NCBI GenBank assembly: GCA_023663345.1 | Contig: JAMPHR010000003.1 | Span: 415,487-479,486, forward strand | Direction: 5' to 3' | DNA length: 64,000 nt | Source: Paenibacillus sp. | Lineage (GTDB): Bacteria; Bacteroidota; Bacteroidia; Bacteroidales; Muribaculaceae | In this document: in pieces, positions 8,513-16,438 of the stretch | Layout: every line of letters starts with the position of its first letter | How positions within the stretch are numbered: the stretch's first letter is position 1 | The notes under the pieces: model-generated | What the model was told of the DNA's origin: nothing | Databases searched by the model: none | Seen by the model: only the letters and a program-made list of their open reading frames with translations | Program-made: the position numbers and the translations under genes

Positions 8513-9712
8513 TCACACAGTGCGGCCGGGGTAAGCCTGGAGTGCGGCTGCGAGAATCTTCATGGCGCGGGCCAGGTCTTCCTTGTTGAGCACGTAGGCC
8601 ATGCGCACCTCGTCACGTCCCATGCCGGGTGTGGTATAGAAGCCCGAAGCGGGAGCCATAAAAATGGTCTCGCCGTCGAGGTCAAAATCGCTCAGACACC
8701 ACTGGCAGAACTTGTCGGCATCATCCACCGGCAGTTTCACCACGGTGTAGAATGCGCCCATTGGGATGGGGGTGTAGCATCCGGGTATCTTGTTGAGCTG
8801 ATCGATCAGGAACTTGCGGCGGTCCACATATTCATTATATGTGGCGAGCATATACTCGGCCGACGTGTCGATCGAGGCCTCGGCTACGATCTGGCCCAGC
8901 AATGGGGGGCTGAGACGGGCCTGGCAGAATTTCATCACGTTCTTCTTGAGCTCGGGATGCTTGGTGATGAGGGCGCCGATGCGTATGCCACATTCGTTGT
9001 AGCGCTTCGACACCGAGTCGACCAGCACCACCTGCTCCTCGATGCCGGGGAGATGGAAGGCCGAGATATAGGGGGCGCCGGTGTAGCAGAATTCGCGGTA
9101 CACCTCGTCCGAGAACAGGAACAGGTCATACTTCTTCACCAGGTCGCGGATCTGGAGCATCTCCTTCATGGTGTAGAGGTAGCCCGTGGGATTGTTAGGG
9201 TTACAGATGAGTATGCCCTTGGTGCGCGGAGTGATCAGCTCCTCGAATTTCTCTACCGGAGGGAGGGCAAATCCCTCGTCGATGCTCGACGGCACGGTCA
9301 CGATTTTGGCTCCGGCCGAGATAGCGAATGCCATATAGTTGGCATAGGCAGGTTCGGGCACTATTATCTCGTCGCCCGGATCGAGACAGGCCATGAAGGC
9401 AAACAGCACCGCTTCCGAGCCACCGGTGGTGACGATGATGTCGTCGACATCCACGTCGATGTTGAACCGCTTGTAGTACCCCTTCAGCTTCTGACGCAGC
9501 GACAGCAGGCCGTCCGAAGGGCTGTACTCCAGCACATCGCGGTCGATGTTCTTGAGGGCGGCAAGTCCCTCGGGGGGAGTGGGCACATCGGGCTGACCGA
9601 TGTTGAGGTGATACACCTTGGTCCCGCGGGCCTTGGCGGCATTGGCCAGAGGCACGAGTCGGCGTATAGGTGATGCGGGCATCAGCGTCCCGCGCTCTGA
9701 TACATTAGGCAT
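8513..9712 (-). CDS. Pyridoxal phosphate-dependent class I/II aminotransferase
   Basis: A 399-residue fold-type I aminotransferase (aspartate/alanine/LL-DAP aminotransferase-like) in the cytoplasm. Recognisable motifs are HLNIGQPDVPTP, EYSPSDGLLSLR, TTGGSEAVLFAF, CNPNNPTGYLYT and DEVYREF. The PLP-binding lysine lies in DSVSKRYNECGIRIG, and the substrate carboxylate-binding arginine probably in EVRMAYVL. The first 10 residues may be excess, since residue 11 (MPASPIRRLVPLA) is an alternative start. It lies 22 bp downstream of the GlmU-like gene on the same strand, so they are probably co-transcribed. The amino-acid substrate cannot be settled from sequence alone. Confidence 0.87.
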   Translation of the reverse strand: MPNVSERGTLMPASPIRRLVPLANAAKARGTKVYHLNIGQPDVPTPPEGLAALKNIDRDVLEYSPSDGLLSLRQKLKGYYKRFNIDVDVDDIIVTTGGSEAVLFAFMACLDPGDEIIVPEPAYANYMAFAISAGAKIVTVPSSIDEGFALPPVEKFEELITPRTKGILICNPNNPTGYLYTMKEMLQIRDLVKKYDLFLFSDEVYREFCYTGAPYISAFHLPGIEEQVVLVDSVSKRYNECGIRIGALITKHPELKKNVMKFCQARLSPPLLGQIVAEASIDTSAEYMLATYNEYVDRRKFLIDQLNKIPGCYTPIPMGAFYTVVKLPVDDADKFCQWCLSDFDLDGETIFMAPASGFYTTPGMGRDEVRMAYVLNKEDLARAMKILAAALQAYPGRTV

Positions 9713-9734
9713 AATAGTTGTGGGGTATGATGGT

Positions 9735-10895
9735 TCAGCGCATGCCCTGGAGGCGTTCGCGCACGGTGATGAGTATTTCTTTGTCGATCTCGGTCAGTTC
9801 CACATGGCGTCGGGCCATCACGGTGGTCGCTGTCTCGAAGAATGCATCCATGTCGATCTCTCTCATGCCGGCTGTTGAGCCTTGGGTGAACGAGGGAATG
9901 AATGTGCGGGGGAATCCGGCACCGTAGAAGTTCACGCCCACACCCACCACGGTGGCTGTGTTGAACATCGTGTTGATGCCGGCCTTGGAGTGGTCGCCCA
10001 TGATGAGACCGCAGAACTGCAGGCCGGTCTTCACGAAACGTCCCTCGCCTATGCTCCACAGTTTCACCGAATCGTAGGTATTCTTCAGGTTGGAGGCTGT
10101 GCATCCTGCTCCGAGGTTGCACCATTCGCCTATCACGGCATTGCCGAGGAATCCGTCGTGAGCCTTGTTGGAGTATCCGGTCATCACCACATTGTTCAGC
10201 TCGCCGCCCACCTTGCAGTAGGGGCCGAGGGTGGTAGCGCCATAGATCTTGCCGCCCATGTTGACCACAGCGTGCTCACACAGGGCTATCGGACCACGCA
10301 GGCACGCGCCCTCCATGATCTCTGCTCCGGGGCCTACGTAGACCGGACCGTTCTTCACATTGATTATGGCACCCTCCACGGTAGCGCCCTCCTCGATAAA
10401 GAGGTTGGCGGGATCGCCTATCAGACGGCAGGTCTCGCTCAGGGGCTGAGAAGTGCGACCGGCGGTCAGGGCCTCGAAGTCGCGGCGCAGGGCCTCGTCA
10501 TTGTTCATGAACAGGTCCCAGATATGATTGATGGCAAATGGGGTGCCGGTATAGGCTACATCTCCAGCCTCGCCGTTGCCGTTGCGGGCTATCACCTCAC
10601 CGTCGAGACTGAGGCTCTGGCCGGGCTTGAGCGCGAGTATCGCCTCCGCCAGTTCCTTGTCGGGGTGCAGATTGGCCGCTATGAACAGGTCGTTGCCGTC
10701 ATCCGAGAGCGAGAGCGGATATTTTTTGCTCAGATAATCCTGGGTCTCAAATGAATATGTGCCCTCGATGGTGCGTTGCCATTTCTCGAGCATAGTGGTG
10801 ATGCCGTGGCGCACCATGGCCACAGGACGAGTGAAAGTTAGGGGTAACAGCGCCTGACGGGCCTTTTCCGGATCAAATAGTATGATGTTTCGCAT
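9735..10895 (-). CDS. GlmU-like sugar nucleotidyltransferase / left-handed beta-helix acyltransferase
   Basis: Start at 10895 is preferred (MRNIILFDPEKARQALLPLT); the upstream in-frame ATG at 10970 would add 25 unlike residues and lies over the promoter. The 386-residue protein has an N-terminal nucleotidyltransferase-like domain opening with TFTRPVAMVRHGITTMLEKW, and a C-terminal hexapeptide left-handed beta-helix from about residue 170 (IEEGATVEGAIINVKNGPVYVGPGAEI...GGKIYGATTLGPYCKVGGEL). This is the Bacteroidota alternative GlmU type, thought to make UDP-GlcNAc for peptidoglycan and LPS. It is followed by the aminotransferase gene. The exact substrate is inferred from the family. Confidence 0.82.
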   Translation of the reverse strand: MRNIILFDPEKARQALLPLTFTRPVAMVRHGITTMLEKWQRTIEGTYSFETQDYLSKKYPLSLSDDGNDLFIAANLHPDKELAEAILALKPGQSLSLDGEVIARNGNGEAGDVAYTGTPFAINHIWDLFMNNDEALRRDFEALTAGRTSQPLSETCRLIGDPANLFIEEGATVEGAIINVKNGPVYVGPGAEIMEGACLRGPIALCEHAVVNMGGKIYGATTLGPYCKVGGELNNVVMTGYSNKAHDGFLGNAVIGEWCNLGAGCTASNLKNTYDSVKLWSIGEGRFVKTGLQFCGLIMGDHSKAGINTMFNTATVVGVGVNFYGAGFPRTFIPSFTQGSTAGMREIDMDAFFETATTVMARRHVELTEIDKEILITVRERLQGMR

Positions 10896-10974
10896 AGCGT
10901 GTATCGTTTGCTTGACTTTTATTGAAAAACTGACAGATGTAAGTGATGTAGTTCGTCCAATTTTATTCAAGTTG

Positions 10975-10982
10975 CAAAATTA
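10975..10982 (-). promoter_or_regulatory. -7 promoter box for the GlmU-like gene
   Basis: TAATTTTG on the minus strand, about 80 bp before the chosen start at 10895. It directly follows the T-run of the GH28 terminator. No clear -33 TTTG. Confidence 0.5.
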
Positions 10983-11028
10983 CAAAAAAACACCCGAATA
11001 TCTCCACCCTTAAGGCGGAAATCTCGGG
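10982..11028 (-). terminator. Terminator of the GH28 gene
   Basis: An imperfect hairpin (CCCGA 10993-10997 pairing with TCGGG 11024-11028, inner CC/GG-rich pairs around TTAA) is followed on the minus strand by GTGTTTTTTTG. It lies 30 bp after the GH28 stop codon. Confidence 0.65.
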
Positions 11029-11058
11029 CATTTCAAGCTTTTTGATGTCTCAACAGTC

Positions 11059-12489
11059 TTATTTCCCGGATTTTGTGTCGGGGATAAGGCGCACGTTGTT
11101 GAGATTGAGGCGGGCGGTGGACTCGTCGATGTCGGTGGCCTTGGAGCGGTACACTATGGTGCAGTCGGTGATGTCGATGTCATGCACGCAGTCCATTCCC
11201 TCGATGCCCGAAGCCTTGATGCCGGTCTTGCATCCCTGGCATATCACGTCGCTGATGTGAATGTCGGTAAACTCGGGCACATTCTTCACCTCCTTTATCA
11301 CCGGAGCGTCGCCCGTCTTGGAGCCGGCGGGGCGGTCGGCATACGAGCACTCAAATGTGATTGCCGCATCCTTTATGTCGGCCATCATGATATCGCTTAT
11401 GTACAGATCCTTGGTCTTTCCGCCACGGCCTATCGCGCTCTTGAATCTCAGGCCCGTATCGGTGCCCGCGAACGAGCATCGCCTCACCACCACACGGTCG
11501 ATACCGCATATATCCTCACTGCCTATCACAAACCCTCCGTGGGCGTGATACACTATATTATCCTGTATCAGCACATCGGCCACGCCGTTGATCTCGGTTC
11601 CCTCCTTGCGGTTACCGCTCTTCATGCACAGCCCGTCATCGCCACAATCCACTGTGGAGTTGACTATCAGCACCCTGTGGCAGTCGCTTATGTCGATGGC
11701 ATCGCCGTTCTGGGCGTTCCACGGACACCTCACCGTGATGCCATCAATAATGATGTTGCGGCTGTTGAACGGATGCACATGAAATTTGGGTGCGTTCTGG
11801 AAAGTCACCCCCATGAGCAGTATATTCTCGCAGTGAAACACTCTGAACAGGTCGTTTCTCATCTTCTCCTGCTTCTCGGGGGTCTTTGCGATGTCGGGAT
11901 AGCCCGATTTCATCTCCCACGGATACCACAGCGATCCGTCCTGGCGCTCCACTCCGCCCATGGCCTTGAAGTCACGCCACTCCACATCGCTCACTTTCCC
12001 GCGCTTCACCGGACGCCACTGGGCACCGTTACCGTCGATGATCCCCTCGCCGGTGATGCCGATATTGGTGCAGCGGTTGGCCGTGATGCACGGTTTCACA
12101 CGCGACGCCTTGGGATTAGGCTCGACGTACAGCTCCTTGTCGGGCGAGAAGTAGAGTATGGCATTGCGGTCGATTACCAGATTTATATTGCTTTTCAGCT
12201 CTATCGGGCCGGTGAGCCACACACCCATGGGTATCTCCACCCGTCCTCCGCCAAGGGAGGCGAGCGAGTCGATGGCTCCCTGGATGGCTTCGGTACACAG
12301 GCTCACGCCGTCCCCCTTGGCCCCGTGGCGGGTGATGGAGGTCAAGCGGTCGGGAAATGATATAGGTGTCACCGCCTTCACCTCGACAGGTATATCGGTA
12401 TAATAATGTGAGTAATCGCCGGCCTGGGCATTTACGAGCATCGCCGACACGGCGAGCATCAGTCCGCCGAGAATGTTATGTTTCTTCAT
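11059..12489 (-). CDS. Glycoside hydrolase family 28 (polygalacturonase-like)
   Basis: An exported 476-residue enzyme with a signal peptide (MKKHNILGGLMLAVSAMLVNA). It has the right-handed beta-helix of GH28, entered through the conserved FGAKGDG-like segment RHGAKGDGVSLCTEAIQGAI (residues 54-73). Catalytic region: N261-G262-D263 (NGDAIDI), the paired acids D284-D285 (CGDDGLCMKSG), H317-G-G (in place of the common GHG), and R348-F-K350 (the RIK-type substrate-binding pair). GH28 enzymes hydrolyse galacturonan or rhamnogalacturonan linkages, so pectin breakdown in the periplasm or at the surface is likely. No SusC/SusD pair is adjacent. It is transcribed divergently from the TonB receptor at 12638. 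Confidence 0.92.
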   Translation of the reverse strand: MKKHNILGGLMLAVSAMLVNAQAGDYSHYYTDIPVEVKAVTPISFPDRLTSITRHGAKGDGVSLCTEAIQGAIDSLASLGGGRVEIPMGVWLTGPIELKSNINLVIDRNAILYFSPDKELYVEPNPKASRVKPCITANRCTNIGITGEGIIDGNGAQWRPVKRGKVSDVEWRDFKAMGGVERQDGSLWYPWEMKSGYPDIAKTPEKQEKMRNDLFRVFHCENILLMGVTFQNAPKFHVHPFNSRNIIIDGITVRCPWNAQNGDAIDISDCHRVLIVNSTVDCGDDGLCMKSGNRKEGTEINGVADVLIQDNIVYHAHGGFVIGSEDICGIDRVVVRRCSFAGTDTGLRFKSAIGRGGKTKDLYISDIMMADIKDAAITFECSYADRPAGSKTGDAPVIKEVKNVPEFTDIHISDVICQGCKTGIKASGIEGMDCVHDIDITDCTIVYRSKATDIDESTARLNLNNVRLIPDTKSGK

Positions 12490-12508
12490 GGGTATTGATT
12501 GTTTCCTG

Positions 12509-12516
12509 CAAAAGTA
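12509..12516 (-). promoter_or_regulatory. -7 promoter box for GH28
   Basis: TACTTTTG on the minus strand, 20 bp before the GH28 start. No matching -33 TTTG is visible at 19-21 nt. Confidence 0.55.
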
Positions 12517-12592
12517 GTGATTATCTCACCTACGTTGGTAGCAGTTGTGACAGATTTAACAAAAACTACACAAAAAAGCCGCTATTTTTGCT

Positions 12593-12600
12593 TACTTTTG
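12593..12600 (+). promoter_or_regulatory. -7 promoter box for the TonB receptor
   Basis: TACTTTTG followed by CAAC, 38 bp before the ATG at 12638; divergent from the GH28 promoter 77 bp away. Confidence 0.6.
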
Positions 12601-12637
12601 CAACTCATTTGTTAAAAATTTTTCTGCTGACAGCGGT

Positions 12638-14998
12638 ATGATACGTAAATACTTGATTTCCACCTGTATATTTTCCTTTGGATTGATGCCCACCGTGGCC
12701 GAGGAGATTGCTGAACCGGTATATGCACCCGCCGACACCACGGCCCACTCTCTCGGCGAGGTCAGCGTCACAGCCATTAAACAGGCCTTCTCGCTTTTGC
12801 GTCAGCCGGTTACGGTTACCACTGTCAACCATCAGGATATCGAGCGCTACAACGTGGTGGGCATGAAGGGCGTGAGCGAGATTGCCCCCAACTTCTACAT
12901 GCCCGACTACGGCTCGAAGATGACCTCCTCGATATATGTGCGCGGTATCGGTGCCCGCATCGACCAGCCCGCCGTGGGACTCAACGTCGACAATGTGCCC
13001 TATCTCAACAAGAACGGCTACGATTTCGACATGCTCGACATCGAGCGCATCGAGGTGCTCCGCGGTCCCCAGTCCACCCTCTATGGCCGTAACACCATAG
13101 CCGGCCTCATCAACGTCTACACCCTCTCGCCCATGTCGTGGCAGGGTGTGAGAGTGATGGCCGAGGGGAGTCTGCCCGGTGCTTACCGTGCCGGCGTGGG
13201 CATCTACCACAAGCTCGCCCCGCGTCTGGGCATGAGCCTCAATGCCTACGCCTCCCATGCCCACGGATATTACCGCAACGTCTACAACGGTAAGAAAGCC
13301 GACGGGACCTACGACTACAATGGCCGGTGGCGCACCGTGTGGCGTCCCAACGAGCGGCTCAGCCTCGAAAATGTACTCTCGGCCGGACATTCCCGCCAGA
13401 ACGGATACCCCTACGCCTACGTGGAGACCGGCGATATCAACTATAACGACACCTGTTTCTACCGTCGCACATCAGTGACCGACGGTCTCACTGTGAAATG
13501 GGCCGGCGACGGCTTCTCGATTGCGTCCATCACCGGATTGCAGTACCTGAGCGACAACATGACTCTCGACCAGGACTTCTTGCCCGACAGCTATTTCAAC
13601 CTCACCCAGCGTCAGCACGACCGTAGCATCACCCAGGACCTCGTGTTCCGTGGCACCGTGGGCAACTATTCCTGGCTGGCAGGTGTGTTTGGCTTCTACA
13701 AATACGGCACCATGAACGCCCCCGTCACATTCAAGGAGGACGGCATCGACAACATAATCCTCAAGGAGATGGGCAAGCACCTGCCCCCCTTCATCACCAT
13801 GGCCTGGGATGAGGACCAGTTCCTGCTCGGCAGTGACTTCCGCCACCACGTCAACGGCGCGGCCATCTATCATCAGAGCTCCTACGACTGGCGCCGGTGG
13901 ACATTCGCCCTGAACATGCGTCTCGATTACGAGCACACAGCCCTCTCGTATCACAGCTACTGCAACACCGGGGCCAACGGCACCGTCAACCTGCCACAGC
14001 TCCCCCGGCCGATACAATTTTCCCTCCCGGCCAACATCGACGAGTCCAACCGCATGAAGCAGTCCTTCCGCCAGTTCCTCCCCAAGCTGAGCGTTACCTA
14101 TAATCTCAAGAACTCCGCCGTGTTCCTCTCCGTGGCCAAGGGCTACAAGTCGGGAGGCTTCAACACACAGATGTTCAGCGATTTCCTCAAGCAGGAGATG
14201 ATCGATATAATGAAGGAGGAGGCCGGCGACCTTATGGGTAGCATGATGGGCGGTGGCTCCGGATCGGGTTCAGGTTCTGGCCGTCCCGCCGGTATTGCCG
14301 AGACCGACGCATCTGATGATGTGCAGGTGGAATATACCGCTTCCGACTATGTCTCCTACAAGCCCGAGGTGAGCTGGAACTACGAGTTGGGCGGACACAT
14401 TTCCTGCGACGAGGGACGTGTCTACTCTACCTTTTCGGCTTTCTTCATCGACGTGCGTGATCAGCAGGTGACAGTGTTCCCCGAGGGGATCTCCACCGGA
14501 CGCATGATGACCAACGCCGGCCGCACCCGTTCGTTCGGAGCCGAGCTCACAGTCCGTTACACCCCGACCCCACGCTGGCGTTTCGACCTGGCCTACGGAT
14601 ACACCAACGCCACTTTCCGCCACTTCTTCGACGGCGACGACGATCTCTCGGGTAAGCGTGTCCCCTGCGCTCCCTCCAACACACTCTTCCTCTCGGCCGC
14701 CTACCGTCTGCCGGTTAAGTCGAGCTTCGTTGACGCCATCAGCTTCGCCCCCTCGCTCCGGGGCACCGGGTCGATCTACTGGGACGAGCTCAACCTCTAC
14801 CGTCAGCCGTTCTATGCCGAGCTGGGCGCCTCCATCCGCTTCGAACACTCACGCTACTCGCTCGATATTTGGGGTAAGAATCTCACCGACACCCGCTTCA
14901 ACGTGTTCCGCTACGAGTCCATCGGCAACAACTTCTTCCAGCGTGGCAAGCCTGTGCGCGGTGGCATAACCCTGCGCGTCAACTTCGCGGCCAATTGA
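12638..14998 (+). CDS. TonB-dependent receptor
   Basis: A 786-residue outer membrane receptor with signal peptide and a plug domain beginning at about residue 40 (LGEVSVTAIKQAFSLLRQPVTVT), with IYVRGIGARIDQP, IERIEVLRGPQSTLYGRNTIAGLINVYT as the plug hallmark, and a 22-strand barrel ending in the aromatic strand GGITLRVNFAAN. It resembles catecholate/vitamin-type receptors rather than SusC, because it lacks the N-terminal CarboxypepD_reg domain and no SusD follows. An unusual glycine-serine stretch (GGGSGSGSGSGRP, about 534-548) follows a methionine-rich patch and probably lies in an extracellular loop. The gene stands alone between GH28 and a lipoprotein gene; substrate unknown. Confidence 0.92.
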   Translation: MIRKYLISTCIFSFGLMPTVAEEIAEPVYAPADTTAHSLGEVSVTAIKQAFSLLRQPVTVTTVNHQDIERYNVVGMKGVSEIAPNFYMPDYGSKMTSSIYVRGIGARIDQPAVGLNVDNVPYLNKNGYDFDMLDIERIEVLRGPQSTLYGRNTIAGLINVYTLSPMSWQGVRVMAEGSLPGAYRAGVGIYHKLAPRLGMSLNAYASHAHGYYRNVYNGKKADGTYDYNGRWRTVWRPNERLSLENVLSAGHSRQNGYPYAYVETGDINYNDTCFYRRTSVTDGLTVKWAGDGFSIASITGLQYLSDNMTLDQDFLPDSYFNLTQRQHDRSITQDLVFRGTVGNYSWLAGVFGFYKYGTMNAPVTFKEDGIDNIILKEMGKHLPPFITMAWDEDQFLLGSDFRHHVNGAAIYHQSSYDWRRWTFALNMRLDYEHTALSYHSYCNTGANGTVNLPQLPRPIQFSLPANIDESNRMKQSFRQFLPKLSVTYNLKNSAVFLSVAKGYKSGGFNTQMFSDFLKQEMIDIMKEEAGDLMGSMMGGGSGSGSGSGRPAGIAETDASDDVQVEYTASDYVSYKPEVSWNYELGGHISCDEGRVYSTFSAFFIDVRDQQVTVFPEGISTGRMMTNAGRTRSFGAELTVRYTPTPRWRFDLAYGYTNATFRHFFDGDDDLSGKRVPCAPSNTLFLSAAYRLPVKSSFVDAISFAPSLRGTGSIYWDELNLYRQPFYAELGASIRFEHSRYSLDIWGKNLTDTRFNVFRYESIGNNFFQRGKPVRGGITLRVNFAAN

Positions 14999-15249
14999 TC
15001 CCGCATCCCGGCAGTACGGGGGCTAAAAGATTTATTGAGCAAGCTCTTTAGGACTTACATATAGCGGTTAATTTTTAAGACTTACTTATTTCGTTAACTT
15101 TATTTATGAACCCCTTGGCCCCATGTCGCACAATATGCACGCACGCTTCGCGTTTATTGTAGAGGCGCGTCGGGCATGTATGCTCTCCGGGTCGCCCTGA
15201 CATTAAAACACAATACCAATCACTTAACAACGAACTTTATAATAAGCTA

Positions 15250-16200
15250 ATGAATAAGTCTACTCTCATCGCCGCGCTCATGGCGCCGGCGCTTCTGTTC
15301 GCTACATCATCCTGCCTCAGCTCCGACAATAACAACAAGCAGGAGCAAACTCTGAACTATGGAGGCAGCCAGTGCTTCAATATGGTCACCGACTCTGAGT
15401 CGGGTGAATCATTCATCTCTTCCGATCCCAACTATACCATCGTGCTCGACCTCATCAATTACAAGGGCTCGGTGAGCATGACCGGCCTCAAGTTAGGTCC
15501 CAACGGATCATCTCTCTCGTTCAAACTCCCCGATATGCCTCTCACCTTCAGCAGCACCGAGGCCAGCTACAGCCTGAAAAGCTCGCTCATCACCCCCGAA
15601 GGTGTGACCGATCAGTATGTGTTCAACAATTTCAATCTCCGTGTGGTCGAGCGTACTCTCAAGCTTCCTACTGGTTACGTTTTTGCTCCGATCTTTGATG
15701 TTAATTTCACCATCAACGGTCGCTATAAGTTCACCGCATTCCCCACCGCCTACTTCCTTCTTGGCGACGTGTTGGCTCAACCCACCGGTGACGACGCTTC
15801 CGCTAAGGATTACAAGTCGGAGGACTCGGTTGTGGCTATCTCCCTCACTGCCGACAAGACCGATGCCTCGAAATACACAGCTGCCCTGTGGGTTTACGAT
15901 GCACGCTTCTCGGAGAACATGAGCAACATGACTTTCTATGCCGAGAATCTTCCCGTCGAGATCAATCCTTACGGTTTCAATATCACTACCGAGGACGGTC
16001 AGGCCATAAAGGTTAAGGATTCTGCCGGTGAGATCAAGGATTGCAGCATCTCCAACATTCACATCCGCACCTCTGTTCCCTCAGGTGTGACTACCGTTGA
16101 GTTTGACGCTGATTTCAAGGCTCTTCAGCCCACCAAGCCCATCCTGCCATGCCACGTATCGGCCAATCTCACCTATTACTATAAGAACGAGAATAACTGA
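15250..16200 (+). CDS. Hypothetical lipoprotein
   Basis: A 316-residue protein with a lipoprotein signal peptide (lipobox ATSSC near residue 22) followed by an asparagine-rich linker (SSDNNNKQEQ). The rest is predicted to be beta-rich, with repeated SxS/TxT strands (SLSFKLPDMPLTFSSTEASY), a central INGRYKFTAFPTAYFLLGDV segment and a C-terminal VSANLTYYY strand. I do not recognise a family. It has 250 bp of untranslated sequence upstream and its own downstream terminator, so it is probably transcribed alone. Location: inner leaflet or surface of the outer membrane. Function unknown. Confidence 0.75.
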   Translation: MNKSTLIAALMAPALLFATSSCLSSDNNNKQEQTLNYGGSQCFNMVTDSESGESFISSDPNYTIVLDLINYKGSVSMTGLKLGPNGSSLSFKLPDMPLTFSSTEASYSLKSSLITPEGVTDQYVFNNFNLRVVERTLKLPTGYVFAPIFDVNFTINGRYKFTAFPTAYFLLGDVLAQPTGDDASAKDYKSEDSVVAISLTADKTDASKYTAALWVYDARFSENMSNMTFYAENLPVEINPYGFNITTEDGQAIKVKDSAGEIKDCSISNIHIRTSVPSGVTTVEFDADFKALQPTKPILPCHVSANLTYYYKNENN

Positions 16201-16326
16201 TCGTTTGGTTAACAAAGGTTAAAATTAAATTTCCCTTAAACCATTCCCATGCCACCGTGTTATAATGGTGTAGTTACTATTATTTGCACTGTGTTTTCAT
16301 GGTATTAGATTTAAGGTTAAAGATAC

Positions 16327-16353
16327 CGGGCCATCGTGAGATGGCCCGCTTCT
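16327..16353 (+). terminator. Terminator after the hypothetical lipoprotein gene
   Basis: Perfect 9-bp stem CGGGCCATC (16327-16335) / GATGGCCCG (16340-16348) with GTGA loop, followed by CTTCTTATAT. About 130 bp beyond the stop codon. Confidence 0.7.
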
Positions 16354-16399
16354 TATATATACACCTGTGATTTTTCGCTGAATGATTGGGGAAATTCCG

Positions 16400-16407
16400 T
16401 ATATTTG
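16400..16407 (+). promoter_or_regulatory. -7 promoter box for the thioredoxin-domain gene
   Basis: TATATTTG 31 bp before the chosen ATG at 16439; it lies inside the longer open frame beginning at 16382, which argues against that earlier start. Confidence 0.5.
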
Positions 16408-16438
16408 TGCTTCCGATCGTTTTAAGACTTACTTATCA

